DNA of 64,000 nucleotides from SHZI01 sp964384525 (GCA_964384525.1 CAYLKO010000007.1:1-64000), one strand, 5' to 3'; counted from the stretch's first letter, positions 8,287-18,125 are shown. Numbers and translations: made by a program. Notes: generated by a model from the letters alone, not told the origin.

Positions 8287-9108
8287 TCAATCCCCGAAAC
8301 GTCGGTGCTCAAGCACCGGAAACTGCTGGCGCAGCCGCCGCAGACGGCCGACGTCCATGGTGGCGGTAATCACCCGCGTGCGGCCGGTGGCCTCGGCGAG
8401 CACCGCACCCCAGGGATCGACCAGCATCGAATGGCCCCAGGTCTGGCGACCGCCCGGATGGGTGCCGGTCTGGGCTGCGGCGGCGAGATAGGTCAGGTTT
8501 TCAATCGCCCGGGCGCGGAGCAGCACTTCCCAGTGGGCCGATCCGGTGCGATAGGTGAAGGCCGCCGGCACGGCCAGCACGTCCATGCCCTGACTCGACA
8601 TCCGGCGGAAAAGCTCCGGAAAGCGCAGGTCGTAGCACACCACCACGCCAAGCCGTCCCCAGGGCGTATCGATGAGCAGGGGCTCGGATCCCGGCATGGT
8701 GCTGCGCGATTCCCGATAGGCTTCCTCGCTTTCCGGCACCCGGGCATCGAACAGATGGATCTTGTCGTAGCGCGCAACGCGCTGCCCATCGCCGTCGTAC
8801 ACCAGCGTGGCCGCGAAGGGTCGCTTGGCTTCGGTGCTTTTCAGGGGGATGGTGCCGCCGACGATCCACATGCCGGCGCGGGCCGCTTCAGCCGCCAGAA
8901 ACTCCTGCAACGGTCCGGCACCATCGTTTTCGATGAGCGCCAGCCGATCCGACTCCCGCCCGCCCATGCGCGCGAAGTTCTCCGGCAGGACCGCCAGCCT
9001 GGCGCCGTCGGCGGCAGCTGCCCGCAGTGCCCGCCGGGCGCGCGTGAGATTGGCGGTGACATCCTCACCGGAGTTCATCTGTATCGCGGAAATTCGTAAG
9101 GTTTTCAT
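8287..9108 (-). CDS. Carbon-nitrogen hydrolase of the nitrilase superfamily (Nit1/YbeM-like)
   Basis: 273 residues. The catalytic triad of the superfamily is complete: E43 in LPENFARMG, K116 in RYDKIHLFD and C158 in VVCYDLRFPELF. The DLRFPELFR context and the C-terminal IENLTYLAAAAQTG are typical of the Nit1 branch, whose characterised members act as deaminated-glutathione amidases; that substrate is inferred from family resemblance. The ATG at 9108 is chosen because it starts exactly on the first beta-strand (KTLRISAIQM); an upstream GTG or ATG extension adds only 14 unlike residues. It sits between yhdP and tldD as in many gammaproteobacteria. Confidence 0.9.
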   Translation of the reverse strand: MKTLRISAIQMNSGEDVTANLTRARRALRAAAADGARLAVLPENFARMGGRESDRLALIENDGAGPLQEFLAAEAARAGMWIVGGTIPLKSTEAKRPFAATLVYDGDGQRVARYDKIHLFDARVPESEEAYRESRSTMPGSEPLLIDTPWGRLGVVVCYDLRFPELFRRMSSQGMDVLAVPAAFTYRTGSAHWEVLLRARAIENLTYLAAAAQTGTHPGGRQTWGHSMLVDPWGAVLAEATGRTRVITATMDVGRLRRLRQQFPVLEHRRFGD

Positions 9109-9166
9109 GCCAGCCCTGCTTTGGAAGCACCCAAGTTTAATGGGTCGCATCGGCCTGTGTGTGGAA

Positions 9167-12100
9167 TCAGCGTTTCAGTTCGGCGTCTGGCGGCAGTTGC
9201 TGCAGGGCGTCCGCGAGATAGCGCGTGCAGTCCTTGAACGGACTGACATCCACCTCGTCCTTCTGCACCTTCTCGATCTGCGGCTTGTCCCAGTTCCCGG
9301 CAATCCGGTAGTAGCTTTCGCCGAGCGAGCTCAACGGTTTGCGAAAGAGCTGGGAAATCAGCAGAACGGCGCCGCCAAGCACCGGCCCACCGACGAATCC
9401 ACCCACTGCCAGCACGTCGGAAACGTGCGGGCGAACCACGGCAACCTGATCGTAGTCGCGATCCTTCAGCGACACCTTGCCGACGATGCCGATGTCGGTG
9501 GCCGGCCCTTCAAGACCCAGATTGCAGGTAAAGGCATTGCCGGCCTCCAGGCGGAATTCGCCCTTGACCTGGTCAAAAGCCAGGCCCTTGTCGACGAGAT
9601 CCGAGAAATCGAGGCCCAGGCGACGCGGCAGGGTCGCGATGCTGAGCAGTCCCACCAGGCGCCCGCCGCCCGGGTCCACCGGCAGAAACTGCCCGCGGTC
9701 CAGATCGATCGATACCCGGCCGCCGGCATAACCGAGGAAATCCTCGCGGGGGCCACCTGGCCAGACCAGATCCAGGGTCACGGCGGCCTTCTCGCTCTCG
9801 ACCACCGGGTCGTAGCCCAGGGCCTTCAGGGTTTGGGCACTGTTGGTGGACTTGAGCGTGAGCCGGGCTTCGCTCCGCTGCCGGCTGACATCGTTGTCGA
9901 CCACCACCCAGCTCAGGTTGCCATCGATGCGAAACGACGGGCTGACCATTTTGAGCGGATCCACGGCGATGCCGTCACCACGCTGCGACAGCTCGCCGGA
10001 AAGCTGGCCGAAGTGCATGTCGTTGAGGGAAAAATTGGCAATGGAGGCCTTCACGTCCGGCAGCTTGCGCGGATCCGACTGGCCGGTGCCGGAAGCCGGC
10101 CCGGCGCTGACTAGCCAGAGGCGCTGCAAGTCCAGAACAACCGGCGCGTGGTCCTGGCCGGAGAGCGGCACCGTGATCACCCCGGCAACCGACGGCCCCC
10201 GCACGGCCACCAGCCAATTGCCTGTCGCCCGGCGGGCGTCGATCTGCACGTCACGGAACGACCGGTCGAAGATCGTGAAGCGCCCGGCCTCGATGTCGAT
10301 TTCACGCAGGATGCTGTCCGCCCCCGCACCCGGTTCGTCGGCGTCTCCACCGGCAAACCAGTCCTCGAAGCGCAGGCTGGCAAAGTTTCCGCCGATGAAA
10401 AAGCCGGACTCCTTCGGCAATTGCGCGACCACCGGGCCACTGCGCAGACTGCCGCGCGCAAGCCGCCACCCCGACCGTGCAGCGGGCTGGGCGGTGGCCG
10501 CCGATACCGTCGCCGGTGGCGGCGCCGGCAATTGCGGCCCGGACAAAAACTCGAGAGCCCAACTCACGTCACGGCGGATGTGCCCGCTCACTTCCACGTG
10601 GCCACGCTCGGGCAGGCGTATTTCCATGCTGAGCGGCTCACGCACACCAGCCGCCTTGTTGAGCGGCGTCGCCAGACTGACGGCCAGGTCCTGCAAGTCG
10701 GAGGTGATCTGGATGGCCACTGGCCTGGCAGCCTGGCGCGCCGGCACCTCCACCGTGGCTGCCCAGTTCACGGCGCCGGCGAGCTTCGTCGCATAGGGCA
10801 GGGAAAATGCAGCCGCCAGCTTGTCCACCGGCGTGTCGCCGCGAATCTCGGCAACCTGCGTCAGCAGCGGCTCATCCGCCCGGGCAGCGCGCAACTGGAT
10901 GTTGACGGGCTCGTCCAGAAAGCGGCCGGTCAGCTGCCGGGCCACCAGACGGCTGCCGTCGAGCTGCACGGTGCCGTCGAGTCCGGACAGGCCCAAGGCA
11001 ACGTTCTTCAAACCGAGCGTGGCCCCGGCAAGTTCGAAAGATCCGTTCAGCCGATAATCTTTCGGTGTCGCAATCGGCAGTTTGAGGTTCACGGTTGCCC
11101 GCACGGTGCCGCTGCCGGTCACCGATTCGAGAGTCGGGCCCAGCAGCTGCGCCACTGGAGTCTGGCGCAGAAACCCCAGCAGGCGGCTGAACTGCACGTT
11201 GTCAGCGGCAGCCACGTCGAGCTCCGCATCGTGCAGCAGATCGGCAATGTGGATCTCCGCATCTGCAAAGGGCACGCCACCGACAGCTCCCTGGTTGTCC
11301 ACGGAACTCAAACTTGCCCGATCGAAGATCACGGTTCCCGAGGCGTCCTGCAGCCGCGGCCAGTCCGGGGCGTAATTCAGAACCGCATCCGCAACGCTGA
11401 CCTCCACGCGGAACTGCCCATCCCCCGACTCATAGGGAAAGGCGCGCAGCCGGCCCTGCCATCGGAGGTCGGCACGCGGCACAACCCCGGCGATCACGGC
11501 CTGGTCCAGCCACTCCACCACCTGGGGCTTGAAGTGCATCAGCGGCAGGTACTCGAGCGCGGCCGGCGCCGAGCTGGCCTTGAACTGGGCGGCCACGTCC
11601 ACGAACACGGAACCTTCATGGGGAAAGATCAGGCGCAGACGGGCGCGCCCTTCCGCATCGCCGGTCGTGGCGCGGAAGTCGTCCGACGCCAGTTCGAGCC
11701 CTCGTGGCGAAACCGTCCAGGTGAAATTGCCGGTGGCCGATGTCGACTGGATGTCGGCACGAAACAGCCAGGGCAGCCGAACGATCCCACCCCTGGAACC
11801 CAGGGCTGCCTGCCCGCCGTTCTGGTTGGCGCTGAAGCTGCCGGTCACGCCCGTCACGGCCCAACCCGACTCCGGCATCCGCACCCCCACGTTGCGGACC
11901 TTGCCCTCTGCCTGCCATGTCGGCGCCGCGTCCGCCGGCAAGGCAACCGCGAGCTGCAGGTTGTCCACCGTGCCCTGCACCTGTTCGGGCAATGCCTCCC
12001 GCTGCAGGCCGGAGCCGGCAAACGACCACAACACCGGCCACGCATCCTGCAGACGCAGCGCACTGAGCGATGCGGCGAAGGTTGCCGGGCCATCGCCATC

Positions 12101-13147
12101 CCGCGTGTAGCGGAATTGTCCGGTGGCGGCCGGGCTGGTCTTCCCGCCACGCTCGGCGGCAAAGCGCTCCAGGGTCGCCTCCCATCCGTCGACCACCGTC
12201 GACCATCGGGCGCGGAGCTCCAGGCTTTGATAATTGTTGCGGGCATCGGCCAGCCCGGCCCAGGTGGATGGTCCCAGCGCCAGATCCATCGTCATCGCCC
12301 GCGGCGCCATGCCCGTGAAGGCCGCCGTGAGTTCCAGCGCGCCACGGCCCGTGAGGAGCGGCACCGGCTGATCGGCCACGATGCGCAGCCAGCGGGCCAC
12401 ATCCAGATCCCCGCCAGTCACCTTGAGCTCCCAGTCGACGGCGCGCTCATCCGCCCGATCCTGGCCGGCATCACGGCTGAACTGCCGGCGCAGCAGCGCG
12501 ACGGGCAGCTCACCGCTCAACTCGATGTTGCTGCCGAGGCCGTCCGTACCGTCGAACTCGGCAGTGATCCGTCCCCGTTCCGGTGACAGCGCCAGATCGA
12601 ACTGATTGAGGCGCAACGCCAGGTTTTTTTCCAGCCGTGCAGGATCAACGGCAACGATGGCGATATGTTTGAGACGCACGTCCAGCCGGGGTATCTGCGT
12701 CGCCTCCCGCTGGTGCAGCAGCTCATCCAGCGGCACGCCATTCAACTGCCACTCGCCGGAGGGCAGGTGCTCGATGCGCACACTGGCGTCGCTGATGGCA
12801 ATGCGCCCGGGTCGCAACTGGCGATCCGCGATGAGCTGCCAGAGACTCAGCCGCACGCTCAGCTGGCCGGCCGCCAGCACCTGCTGGTCGCCCTCGCGGG
12901 TGGTGATGTGGACATCGTAGAGCTGCAGTTCCGGGCCACTGATCGGCCACGTGGCGCTCAGCCGGCCAAAGCGTATGTCAAAGCCGGTGGCTTCGCTGGC
13001 GATGCGCCGGATCTGGTCCTGATAGTCGGGCGCCATCGGCAACAGCAGGCGCGCCACACCAACCACCACGGCCAGCAGAATCAGGATGCCGGCGATGCTT
13101 CCCGTGAGCCAGCGGCGGCTGCGCCGGAATTTGTCGTGCTGACTCAC
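9167..13147 (-). CDS. yhdP: YhdP family AsmA-like protein, phospholipid transport to the outer membrane
   Basis: Very large envelope protein of 1326 residues. A single membrane helix at about residues 14-36 anchors it in the inner membrane and the rest is periplasmic, rich in beta-strands, as expected for the elongated groove of AsmA-like lipid bridges. In E. coli YhdP works with TamB and YdbH to move glycerophospholipids to the outer membrane. The C-terminal part contains the conserved DLVWPGGPREDFLGY and VGGFVGGPVLG segments. It lies ten bases downstream of rng, an arrangement widely conserved in gammaproteobacteria, and upstream of the nitrilase gene and tldD. Confidence 0.95.
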   Translation of the reverse strand: MSQHDKFRRSRRWLTGSIAGILILLAVVVGVARLLLPMAPDYQDQIRRIASEATGFDIRFGRLSATWPISGPELQLYDVHITTREGDQQVLAAGQLSVRLSLWQLIADRQLRPGRIAISDASVRIEHLPSGEWQLNGVPLDELLHQREATQIPRLDVRLKHIAIVAVDPARLEKNLALRLNQFDLALSPERGRITAEFDGTDGLGSNIELSGELPVALLRRQFSRDAGQDRADERAVDWELKVTGGDLDVARWLRIVADQPVPLLTGRGALELTAAFTGMAPRAMTMDLALGPSTWAGLADARNNYQSLELRARWSTVVDGWEATLERFAAERGGKTSPAATGQFRYTRDGDGPATFAASLSALRLQDAWPVLWSFAGSGLQREALPEQVQGTVDNLQLAVALPADAAPTWQAEGKVRNVGVRMPESGWAVTGVTGSFSANQNGGQAALGSRGGIVRLPWLFRADIQSTSATGNFTWTVSPRGLELASDDFRATTGDAEGRARLRLIFPHEGSVFVDVAAQFKASSAPAALEYLPLMHFKPQVVEWLDQAVIAGVVPRADLRWQGRLRAFPYESGDGQFRVEVSVADAVLNYAPDWPRLQDASGTVIFDRASLSSVDNQGAVGGVPFADAEIHIADLLHDAELDVAAADNVQFSRLLGFLRQTPVAQLLGPTLESVTGSGTVRATVNLKLPIATPKDYRLNGSFELAGATLGLKNVALGLSGLDGTVQLDGSRLVARQLTGRFLDEPVNIQLRAARADEPLLTQVAEIRGDTPVDKLAAAFSLPYATKLAGAVNWAATVEVPARQAARPVAIQITSDLQDLAVSLATPLNKAAGVREPLSMEIRLPERGHVEVSGHIRRDVSWALEFLSGPQLPAPPPATVSAATAQPAARSGWRLARGSLRSGPVVAQLPKESGFFIGGNFASLRFEDWFAGGDADEPGAGADSILREIDIEAGRFTIFDRSFRDVQIDARRATGNWLVAVRGPSVAGVITVPLSGQDHAPVVLDLQRLWLVSAGPASGTGQSDPRKLPDVKASIANFSLNDMHFGQLSGELSQRGDGIAVDPLKMVSPSFRIDGNLSWVVVDNDVSRQRSEARLTLKSTNSAQTLKALGYDPVVESEKAAVTLDLVWPGGPREDFLGYAGGRVSIDLDRGQFLPVDPGGGRLVGLLSIATLPRRLGLDFSDLVDKGLAFDQVKGEFRLEAGNAFTCNLGLEGPATDIGIVGKVSLKDRDYDQVAVVRPHVSDVLAVGGFVGGPVLGGAVLLISQLFRKPLSSLGESYYRIAGNWDKPQIEKVQKDEVDVSPFKDCTRYLADALQQLPPDAELKR

Positions 13148-13156
13148 GCCGGGCGC

Positions 13157-14614
13157 CTATACCAGCACCACGTCGAACTGGTCCTGGGCATACAGGCTTT
13201 CCGTCTGCAGGCGGATCGGTTTGCCGGTCAACTCTTCGAGCTCCGCAATGCCTGATGACTCTTCATCAAGCAGCAGCTCGATGACTTCCTGATGCGCGAG
13301 TATGACCCACTCCCTGAAGGTGAATTGTCCGTACTGGCGGAGGATCTCCCGGAAGATCTCGTAGCAGACGGTTTCCGGTGTCTTGATGTGACCACGCCCC
13401 CCGCAGGTCGGACAGGGCTCGCACAGCAGGTGCTCCAGGCTCTCGCGGGTTCTCTTGCGGGTCATCTGCACCAGGCCCAGCGGCGAGACCTCCGCCACCT
13501 GGGACCGGGCATGATCACCCGCCAGGGCCGTGGTCAGCGCCTCCAGAACCTGGGACCGGTGCGCCGCCTCGCCCATGTCGATGAAATCGATGATGATGAT
13601 GCCGCCCAGATTGCGCAGGCGCAGCTGGCGGGCAATGGCCACGGCAGCCTCCAGGTTGGTCCTGAAGATCGTGTCTTCAAGATTGCGATGGCCGACAAAA
13701 CCACCGGTGTTCACGTCGATGCTGGTCAGCGCCTCGGTCTGGTCGATGACCAGATAGCCACCGGACTTCAGCTCCACCTTGCGGGCCAGCGCCTTCTCGA
13801 TTTCATCTTCGACGCCATACAGGTCGAAGATCGGCCGGGGACTGGCATAGAGCTCGATGCGCTTTTCGAGTTCCGGCATCACGCTGGCGGCAAACCGGCG
13901 CAACTCCTCGCAGCCCGCACTGTTGTCGATGCGCACCCGCTGGGTTTCCGGGTTGACCAGATCGCGCAGCACCCGGATGGCCAGCGGCAGGTCCTGATGC
14001 ACCAGCGACGGCGTTGCCGCACTCCGGGCCTGTCGGTCCACCACCTCCCAGAGCCGGTGCAGGAAGTCGATGTCGGCCTTGAGCGCCTCGGGCGCCACGC
14101 CTTCGGCAGCCGTGCGGACGATGTAGCCACAGCGGGGCGGATCACCGGTCACGCTGATCAGCATCTGCTTCAGCCGGTTGCGCTCCGCCTCGTCCTTGAT
14201 GCGGCCGGATACGCCCAGAATCGGATCACCGGGCAGGAACACGAGGAAGCGCGATGGCATGGCGATGTAGGTCGTCAGGCGCGCACCCTTGGTGCCGAGC
14301 TGGTCCTTGGCCACCTGCACCAGCACCGGATCACCCTCACGCAACAGCTCGCGGATGTTGGGTTCCGCGGCGGAGGCCACGCCAGGCGGCGGCAGGATAT
14401 CGGAGACGTGCAGAAAGCCGGTGCGCGACAAGCCGATTTCCACGAATGCGGCCTGCATGCCTGGCAACACCCGGGCAACGCGCCCCTTGTAGATGTTGCC
14501 GGTCAGCCCACGGCGGGCCGTGCGTTCGATCAGCACTTCCTGCAGCACGCCATTCTCGACGACCGCCGCGCGGACTTCGCGGGAGCTGACGTTGATCAGC
14601 AGTTCCTCGCTCAT
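13157..14614 (-). CDS. rng: Ribonuclease G
   Basis: Endoribonuclease that trims the 5' end of 16S rRNA and takes part in mRNA decay. 485 residues. An S1-like RNA-binding domain covers about 35-125 (GNIYKGRVARVLPGMQAAFVEIG). The DNase I-like catalytic domain contains the two metal-ligand aspartates in SIDVNTGG and IIIDFIDM, and the zinc-link type cysteines in CEPCPTCGGRG near the C-terminus. There is no long RNase E degradosome tail, which separates it from Rne. The ATG at 14614 overlaps the maf stop by four bases (ATGA), so the pair is coupled. Confidence 0.96.
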   Translation of the reverse strand: MSEELLINVSSREVRAAVVENGVLQEVLIERTARRGLTGNIYKGRVARVLPGMQAAFVEIGLSRTGFLHVSDILPPPGVASAAEPNIRELLREGDPVLVQVAKDQLGTKGARLTTYIAMPSRFLVFLPGDPILGVSGRIKDEAERNRLKQMLISVTGDPPRCGYIVRTAAEGVAPEALKADIDFLHRLWEVVDRQARSAATPSLVHQDLPLAIRVLRDLVNPETQRVRIDNSAGCEELRRFAASVMPELEKRIELYASPRPIFDLYGVEDEIEKALARKVELKSGGYLVIDQTEALTSIDVNTGGFVGHRNLEDTIFRTNLEAAVAIARQLRLRNLGGIIIIDFIDMGEAAHRSQVLEALTTALAGDHARSQVAEVSPLGLVQMTRKRTRESLEHLLCEPCPTCGGRGHIKTPETVCYEIFREILRQYGQFTFREWVILAHQEVIELLLDEESSGIAELEELTGKPIRLQTESLYAQDQFDVVLV

Positions 14615-15240
14615 GGAGCGCTCCGTTCCGCGATCGGCACCGGCACTGGCAGGCCACCGAAGAAGGTCAGCAAGCGCGCCGTCTCGAACAACGGCAGGCC
14701 CATGACGCCGGAGTAGCTGCCGTGCAGGTCGGCAATGAACTGGGCTGCCAGCCCCTGGATGGCATAGGCGCCGGCCTTGTCGGCCGGCTCGCCGCTGCGG
14801 ACATAGGCGGTGATTTCCGCCGGGCCGAGTGCGCGGAACGTGACCTTGCTGTGACTCAACTCCACGCGTTCCTCCCGCCCGTCGGTCATGGCAACTGCAG
14901 TAAAGACCCCATGCGTGCGCCCGGACAGGCACTTCAGCATCCGCTCCGCATCGTGGTCATCGACCGGCTTGCCGAACAGTTCATCACCTGCCGCATGACC
15001 TGCATCATGACTCAAGGCAACGGCGGTGTCGGCGGCCAGAACCAGCGATGGCTCGACGCGCCGGCAGGCGAGGCCGGCCCGGGCCTTGGCCACGGCAAGC
15101 CGGCACACCATGTCGGCCGCACGTTCGCCGGGATGGCGCCGCTCATCGACCGCGATGGCGAGCAGCTCGTGAGGCACCTTGAGCTGGTCGAGCAATTCCC
15201 GGCGACGAGGCGACGCGGAGGCCAGGTAGATCATCGGCAT
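14611..15240 (-). CDS. maf: Maf family nucleoside triphosphate pyrophosphatase (YhdE type)
   Basis: House-cleaning hydrolase that removes dTTP/UTP-like or modified nucleotides. 209 residues. SASPRRRELL at 8-17 is the Maf signature, with VDERRHPGE, the catalytic aspartate in LAADTAV, and FGKPVDDHDAERMLKCLSGRTHGVFTAV following in family order. AYAIQGLAAQFI matches the subgroup active on dTTP and UTP. It lies between rlmH and rng, the usual neighbourhood of the rod-shape and RNase G genes, though mreBCD is not here. Confidence 0.94.
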   Translation of the reverse strand: MPMIYLASASPRRRELLDQLKVPHELLAIAVDERRHPGERAADMVCRLAVAKARAGLACRRVEPSLVLAADTAVALSHDAGHAAGDELFGKPVDDHDAERMLKCLSGRTHGVFTAVAMTDGREERVELSHSKVTFRALGPAEITAYVRSGEPADKAGAYAIQGLAAQFIADLHGSYSGVMGLPLFETARLLTFFGGLPVPVPIAERSAP

Positions 15241-15262
15241 GGGTACGGGGCGCTCCGGCCAT

Positions 15263-15733
15263 TCAGACCTTGTGATAGGGATGCCCCTGCAGGATGGTCC
15301 ATGCCCGGTACAACTGCTCCACGACCATCACCCGGGCCAGGCCATGGGGGAAGGTCATCGGCGACAACGACCACGACTTGTTGGCCCGCGCCTTGACGCC
15401 GTCGGAGAGCCCTTCCGGACCACCGATCGCCAGAACGACCGACGGCTGATGGCTCTGCCACTTGTCGACCTCGCGGGCCAGATCGGTGGATGACCACGGA
15501 CTGCCGTGCTCATCCAGAATGACGACAAAATCATCCGGCTTGATCCGGTGGAGGATGCGGTCGCCCTCCTTCTGTTTGGCAACGGCCGGATCGCCCCCCG
15601 AAGAGCGCAGGGACAGCGGCATCTCGACCATTTCCGGCTTCAGGTGGGGAGGCAGGCGTTCCAGATAGAGCGCGACCGCCGTCTGTACCCAGTCGTCAGG
15701 GCGCGTACCGATCACGAACAGGCGTATTTTCAT
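15263..15733 (-). CDS. rlmH: 23S rRNA (pseudouridine1915-N3)-methyltransferase RlmH
   Basis: SPOUT-class methyltransferase that modifies pseudouridine 1915 of assembled 70S ribosomes. 156 residues, one more than E. coli. The trefoil-knot SAM-binding segments are visible: LDEHGSPWSSTDLA, VVLAIGGPEGLSD and the C-terminal ARVMVVEQLYRAWTILQG with the final HPYHK. The ATG at 15733 starts directly on MKIRLFVIG; the open frame upstream reads into rsfS. rsfS immediately precedes it, as in most bacteria. Confidence 0.97.
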   Translation of the reverse strand: MKIRLFVIGTRPDDWVQTAVALYLERLPPHLKPEMVEMPLSLRSSGGDPAVAKQKEGDRILHRIKPDDFVVILDEHGSPWSSTDLAREVDKWQSHQPSVVLAIGGPEGLSDGVKARANKSWSLSPMTFPHGLARVMVVEQLYRAWTILQGHPYHKV

Positions 15734-15791
15734 GGTCGAAACCGCGGCAGCACCCGCCAGCCCGGGCACCGGATCATACACGCGACCATAG

Positions 15792-16130
15792 TCAGCCCGT
15801 GGCGACTGCGGCCATGTCCCAGAGATTTTCCAGCTTGTAGAACTCGCGGCTGCGCGGCTGCATGACGTGCACCACGACATCGGCCAGATCCACCAGCACC
15901 CACTCGCCGCCATCCAGGCCTTCGACTCCCAGCGGTGGACACCCTGCAGCGGAAGCCTCCTCGACCAGATGGGCGGCGATCGACTTGACGTGGCGATCGG
16001 AAGTTCCGCTGGCCACCACCATGTAGTCGGCGAGGGGTGTCAGCTGGCGTACATCCAGCACCTTGATGTCACGGGCTTTCAACTCCGCCAGCGCCTGCTC
16101 CGCAAGCACCAGCAACTTGTTACTGCGCAC
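15792..16130 (-). CDS. rsfS: Ribosomal silencing factor RsfS
   Basis: Binds L14 on the 50S subunit and blocks subunit joining in starvation. 112 residues from a GTG start at 16130. That start is chosen because GGGGGAGG lies about nine bases upstream, the N-terminus then matches the family (a helix LLVLAEQALAELKARD), and it overlaps the nadD stop by only 11 bases; an ATG further upstream would add 11 unrelated residues. Family core residues ADYMVVASGTSDRHVKSIA and EWVLVDLADVVVHVM are all present, with YKLENLWD at the C-terminus. Confidence 0.94.
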   Translation of the reverse strand: MRSNKLLVLAEQALAELKARDIKVLDVRQLTPLADYMVVASGTSDRHVKSIAAHLVEEASAAGCPPLGVEGLDGGEWVLVDLADVVVHVMQPRSREFYKLENLWDMAAVATG

Positions 16131-16788
16131 TGATCTGCACCTCCCCCGGATTTGCATAAACATGAGTCTTCAAAAGCAGGTCACGCACCGCATCGGGCAC
16201 CAGATAGCGGGGATCGCCACTCGTCGCCATCAGACCACGGATCGCGGATGCCGAGACCTCGAGTTGCGTGACATCCCGAAACAGGATGTGGCCGGCTGGC
16301 GCCCCGGCCAGCATCGCCGGAGCCTGGATCGCCCGGGCCTCGAGCAAGGCACCGATTGCCGCATCGACGGTGGTCGCATAGCCCGGCCGGCGGGCCACCA
16401 CCAGATGGGCCAGTTCGAGGATCTCCTGCCAGCGATGCCATGTCGGCAGGCCCATGAAGGCATCGAAGCCGAGTATCAGGCACAGCGGCCGGGTGCCGAG
16501 CTCGGCCCGCAGGCTGATCAGGGTGTCGACCATGTACGACGGTCCGGTGCGGCCGAGTTCCCGGTCATCGACCCGGAACCCGGCGCCGCCTGCCAGCGCC
16601 GCCAAGAGCAGCCGCCGCCGCAACGCTTCCGGGGCGACGGTCGGGGGCCTTTGCGGCGGCTGGCGCGCCGGCACGAAGCGAATCTCGTCCAGCTTGAGTC
16701 CGGTCAGCAGTTCATGCGCGGTGCGCAGGTGGCCCACATGAATCGGGTCGAAAGTCCCGCCCAGGATGCCGATGGGTCGTTGGGTCAT
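16120..16788 (-). CDS. nadD: Nicotinate-nucleotide adenylyltransferase
   Basis: Forms deamido-NAD from nicotinate mononucleotide and ATP. 222 residues. GGTFDPIHVGHLR at 10-22 carries the nucleotidyltransferase HxGH; the second signature SASAIRGL (for ISSTxxR) lies near the C-terminus. ILGFDAFMGLPTWHRWQEI is typical of the bacterial NadD group. The ATG shares one base with the holA stop (TGATG) and the 3' end overlaps rsfS. The open frame continues upstream but is antisense-like arginine-rich sequence within holA. Confidence 0.97.
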   Translation of the reverse strand: MTQRPIGILGGTFDPIHVGHLRTAHELLTGLKLDEIRFVPARQPPQRPPTVAPEALRRRLLLAALAGGAGFRVDDRELGRTGPSYMVDTLISLRAELGTRPLCLILGFDAFMGLPTWHRWQEILELAHLVVARRPGYATTVDAAIGALLEARAIQAPAMLAGAPAGHILFRDVTQLEVSASAIRGLMATSGDPRYLVPDAVRDLLLKTHVYANPGEVQISAQ

Positions 16789-17861
16789 CAGTTGAGTTCG
16801 CCCCCGGACAGCGGTCGGCCGGCAAGGGCGAGGGTGAGCTCCAGCAAGGCGTTCCACGCGTCGCCGGGCCGTGCGCCCTTGACGATCTGGTCGGTCCGGC
16901 CGGTCATTTTGAGCAGACGACGCAGGGCCGCCGGCTTGTGGCGCGCCAGCGCGCCGAGGTACAGATCGGTGCGTGACTGCCACACGCCGATGCCCTGCAG
17001 CGCCCGCTGCGGTGAGCCGTCGCGACTGGCCCGGATCCCGGCATCCACGAGCAGCAGCGATTCACGCACCAGCGACCACAGCACCAGCGGCGCCGCAGTC
17101 CCTTCGTCACGCAAACCCGCCAACACCCGCAGGGCGCGCGCCGCGTCGCCGGCCAGGGCGGCATCGCCCAGTTGAAACACATCGTAGCGGGCGCCATCGG
17201 CCACGGCATCGCGAATCTGCCCGGCCGTCAGACTGGTGCCGGCCGGATACAACAACGCGAGCTTGTCGATCTCCTGCCGGGCCGCCAGCAGATTGCCCTC
17301 GATCCGGCCGGCCAGCAGTTCCAGCCCCTCCGGTGCACAGCCGAGTCCGGCGGCACGAAAACGGGCCGCAATCCATCGCGGCAGCTCCTTCAGGGACGGC
17401 GGCCGGGTTTCCACCCAGACACCGGCGTTGGTCAGGGCCTTGGCCCAGGCTGAATCGGCGATCTTGCGGGTCAGCGCGGGCGTGATGATGACCACGACAT
17501 TGTCGTCGGCAGGTCGCGCGGCGAGCTGGCGCAGATGGCGTGACCCCTCATCACCCGGTGTGGCGCTGCCGAGGCGGATCTCGACCAGCTTGCCCGCAGA
17601 GAACAGCGACAGGCTGGCGAGTGATGCCGCCACCCTTTCCCAGCTGAAGCTGCGGTCGACGATGTGGGCTTCACGTTCGGCGCGGTCGCTGCCGGCGGCC
17701 GCCAGCCGCAGCGCGTCGACCACTTCATTGACCAGCAACGGCTCGTCTCCGGAAACGAGATAGATCGAAGCCAGCTGGATTCCTGCGCTCCCCGCACCGG
17801 GGCGCTGCCTGTCTGCCGGCGGCGACAGCCGGGACAGCAACTGCTCAGCGCCGAGCTTCAT
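16788..17861 (-). CDS. holA: DNA polymerase III subunit delta
   Basis: Clamp-loader wrench that opens the beta clamp. 357 residues. IYLVSGDEPLLVNEVVDALR near residue 33 is the delta N-terminal hallmark, with a KIADSAWAKAL region and the helical collar domain at the C-terminus. The first 25 residues are a little longer than in E. coli. nadD follows with a one-base overlap. In most gammaproteobacteria holA directly follows leuS-lptE; here those genes are some 6 kb away. Confidence 0.93.
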   Translation of the reverse strand: MKLGAEQLLSRLSPPADRQRPGAGSAGIQLASIYLVSGDEPLLVNEVVDALRLAAAGSDRAEREAHIVDRSFSWERVAASLASLSLFSAGKLVEIRLGSATPGDEGSRHLRQLAARPADDNVVVIITPALTRKIADSAWAKALTNAGVWVETRPPSLKELPRWIAARFRAAGLGCAPEGLELLAGRIEGNLLAARQEIDKLALLYPAGTSLTAGQIRDAVADGARYDVFQLGDAALAGDAARALRVLAGLRDEGTAAPLVLWSLVRESLLLVDAGIRASRDGSPQRALQGIGVWQSRTDLYLGALARHKPAALRRLLKMTGRTDQIVKGARPGDAWNALLELTLALAGRPLSGGELN

Positions 17862-17867
17862 GCCGAT

Positions 17868-18125
17868 CTACAAGCCGGATTGTTGCCAGTCTATGGACTC
17901 CTCTTCGAGCAGGATCGGGATCCCGTCGCGGATGGGATACACGAGCCGGCCATCGCGGGTGACGAGTGCTTCGGTGAGTGCTGCAGGCACGGTGCGCGCC
18001 GCCTGATTGTGCAGCTGGCCGGCACTGATCGCCGCATTCAGCGCCGTCAGACGTCCGCTGTCCAGCAGTTGCAGGGGCAACCGGGTGACAGGGCAGCAGA
18101 CGATGTCCAGCAAACGTTTATCCAT
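17868..18125 (-). CDS. Trm112/UPF0434 family protein (YcaR-like)
   Basis: Small protein of 85 residues. The family pattern is clear: LLDIVCCPVTRLPL at the N-terminus, then LVTRDGRLVYPIRDGIPILLEEE toward the C-terminus. Bacterial members are uncharacterised relatives of the eukaryotic methyltransferase activator Trm112; usually found beside kdsB or lpxK, but here it precedes holA by six bases. The C-terminus is slightly longer than the usual 60-70 residues because of an inserted stretch in the middle. Confidence 0.85.
   Translation of the reverse strand: MDKRLLDIVCCPVTRLPLQLLDSGRLTALNAAISAGQLHNQAARTVPAALTEALVTRDGRLVYPIRDGIPILLEEESIDWQQSGL

Noticed and set aside
10148..12586. Long open frame of about 800 codons opposite yhdP
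   Set aside because: Same kind of antisense shadow; no start context and no domain; yhdP is conserved across its whole length.
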